From assembly GCA_029934555.1 (NCBI GenBank), contig JAOZMA010000041.1:1-12201 (forward strand): a DNA stretch of 12,201 bases, in the 5' to 3' direction. Position 1 is the stretch's first letter. Every line of letters starts with the position of its first letter. The stretch is from Acidimicrobiia bacterium (GTDB lineage Bacteria; Actinomycetota; Acidimicrobiia; Spongiisociales; UBA5794). Positions 12,054 to 12,201 of the stretch are shown here, piece by piece. The translations under genes and the position numbers were made by a program. Below the pieces are notes generated by a model. It had not been told where the DNA came from and did no database searches. It saw nothing but the letters and a program-made list of their open reading frames with translations.

Positions 12054-12201
12054 TTGATCTACTTCTTCCGGCGCCACTCAGCCGATGACCCGAGCGAGTC
12101 GGTGCCGGGTCGGGGCTTCCTCGACGCGTGTCCGACGAAGGTCCGGGCGACGATGCTTGCTGTTCTCGGTGCTGTGGCGGATGCGCCTCCGCCGAAGTTC
12201 T
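12054..12201 (+). CDS. HigB/Gp49-like (RelE/ParE superfamily) toxin, 5' part only
   Basis: The 49 codons before the window edge read IYFFRRHSADDP, VPGRGFLDACPTKVRATMLAVLGAVADAPPPKF. This matches the N-terminus of phage-derived Gp49-like/HigB toxins (PF05973): an IYFF strand, a P....FLD.CP element, a helix of KVRA.ML..L..VA, then PPKxF. Such toxins are ribosome-associated mRNA endonucleases normally paired with a downstream helix-turn-helix antitoxin, which would lie beyond the window. The only start available is TTG at 12054, directly after an in-frame TAG and without a good binding site. The frame upstream of that TAG is open to an ATG at 12021 (MTDTRSGNEP), so the gene may be intact from TTG or may carry a nonsense mutation. 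Confidence 0.65.
   Translation, partial: MIYFFRRHSADDPSESVPGRGFLDACPTKVRATMLAVLGAVADAPPPKF

Noticed and set aside
1..12201. CRISPR array, rRNA, replication origin or known riboswitch
   Set aside because: No regularly spaced repeats and no recognisable rRNA, DnaA-box cluster or riboswitch core was seen anywhere in the window.

Overview
The window looks like chromosomal DNA of a moderately GC-rich actinobacterium. Reasons: GTG and TTG starts, C/G-ending codons, sigma-factor/membrane-anchor pairs and secreted-protein families typical of that phylum, and an actinobacterial-type Mutator (IS256) transposase. The feel is of an Acidimicrobiia/Ilumatobacter-like lineage, but that placement is inference only.

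Layout. 1-600 is largely non-coding, with a tRNA T-arm-like relic near 81-104 and one possible very short ORF. 698-2022 (minus) is a two-gene operon: a secreted Cys-containing protein followed, with a one-base stop/start overlap, by a small lipoprotein. 2023-2492 is a divergent control region. 2493-4703 (plus) encodes a secreted crystallin-like protein, an ECF sigma factor and a membrane-anchored putative anti-sigma factor. 4773-8664 (plus) encodes a DUF3892 protein, a secreted peptidoglycan-binding-domain protein, an exported protein of unknown function, a short lipoprotein, a DUF2690-type secreted protein and a larger lipoprotein. 9016-10429 is an IS256-family insertion sequence with inverted ends, an 8-9 bp target duplication and a one-base frameshift in its transposase. 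10430-10600 is a scrap yard of IS3-like ends. 10624-11771 (minus) encodes a secreted protein and a VanZ-family membrane protein. The window ends inside a HigB/Gp49-like toxin gene.

The main discovery is a repeated bipartite promoter motif, CGGGAACA(A/C)N then a 12-base spacer then CGCGAA. In ECF terms this reads GGAAC, 17 bases, CGAA. It occurs with identical spacing upstream of the minus-strand secreted operon, upstream of the crystallin-like/sigma operon, inside the 3' end of the sigma gene just before the anti-sigma start, and upstream of the 6829-8664 lipoprotein/DUF2690 cluster. A copy one base shorter precedes the peptidoglycan-binding gene, and a degenerate copy with the same spacing precedes the DUF3892 gene. 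The simplest reading is a self-contained, autoregulated ECF regulon: the sigma factor switches on its own operon, its own anti-sigma factor and a surrounding battery of exported proteins, probably in response to an envelope or extracellular signal. The VanZ operon, the IS and the toxin gene carry no such motif and lie outside the proposed regulon.
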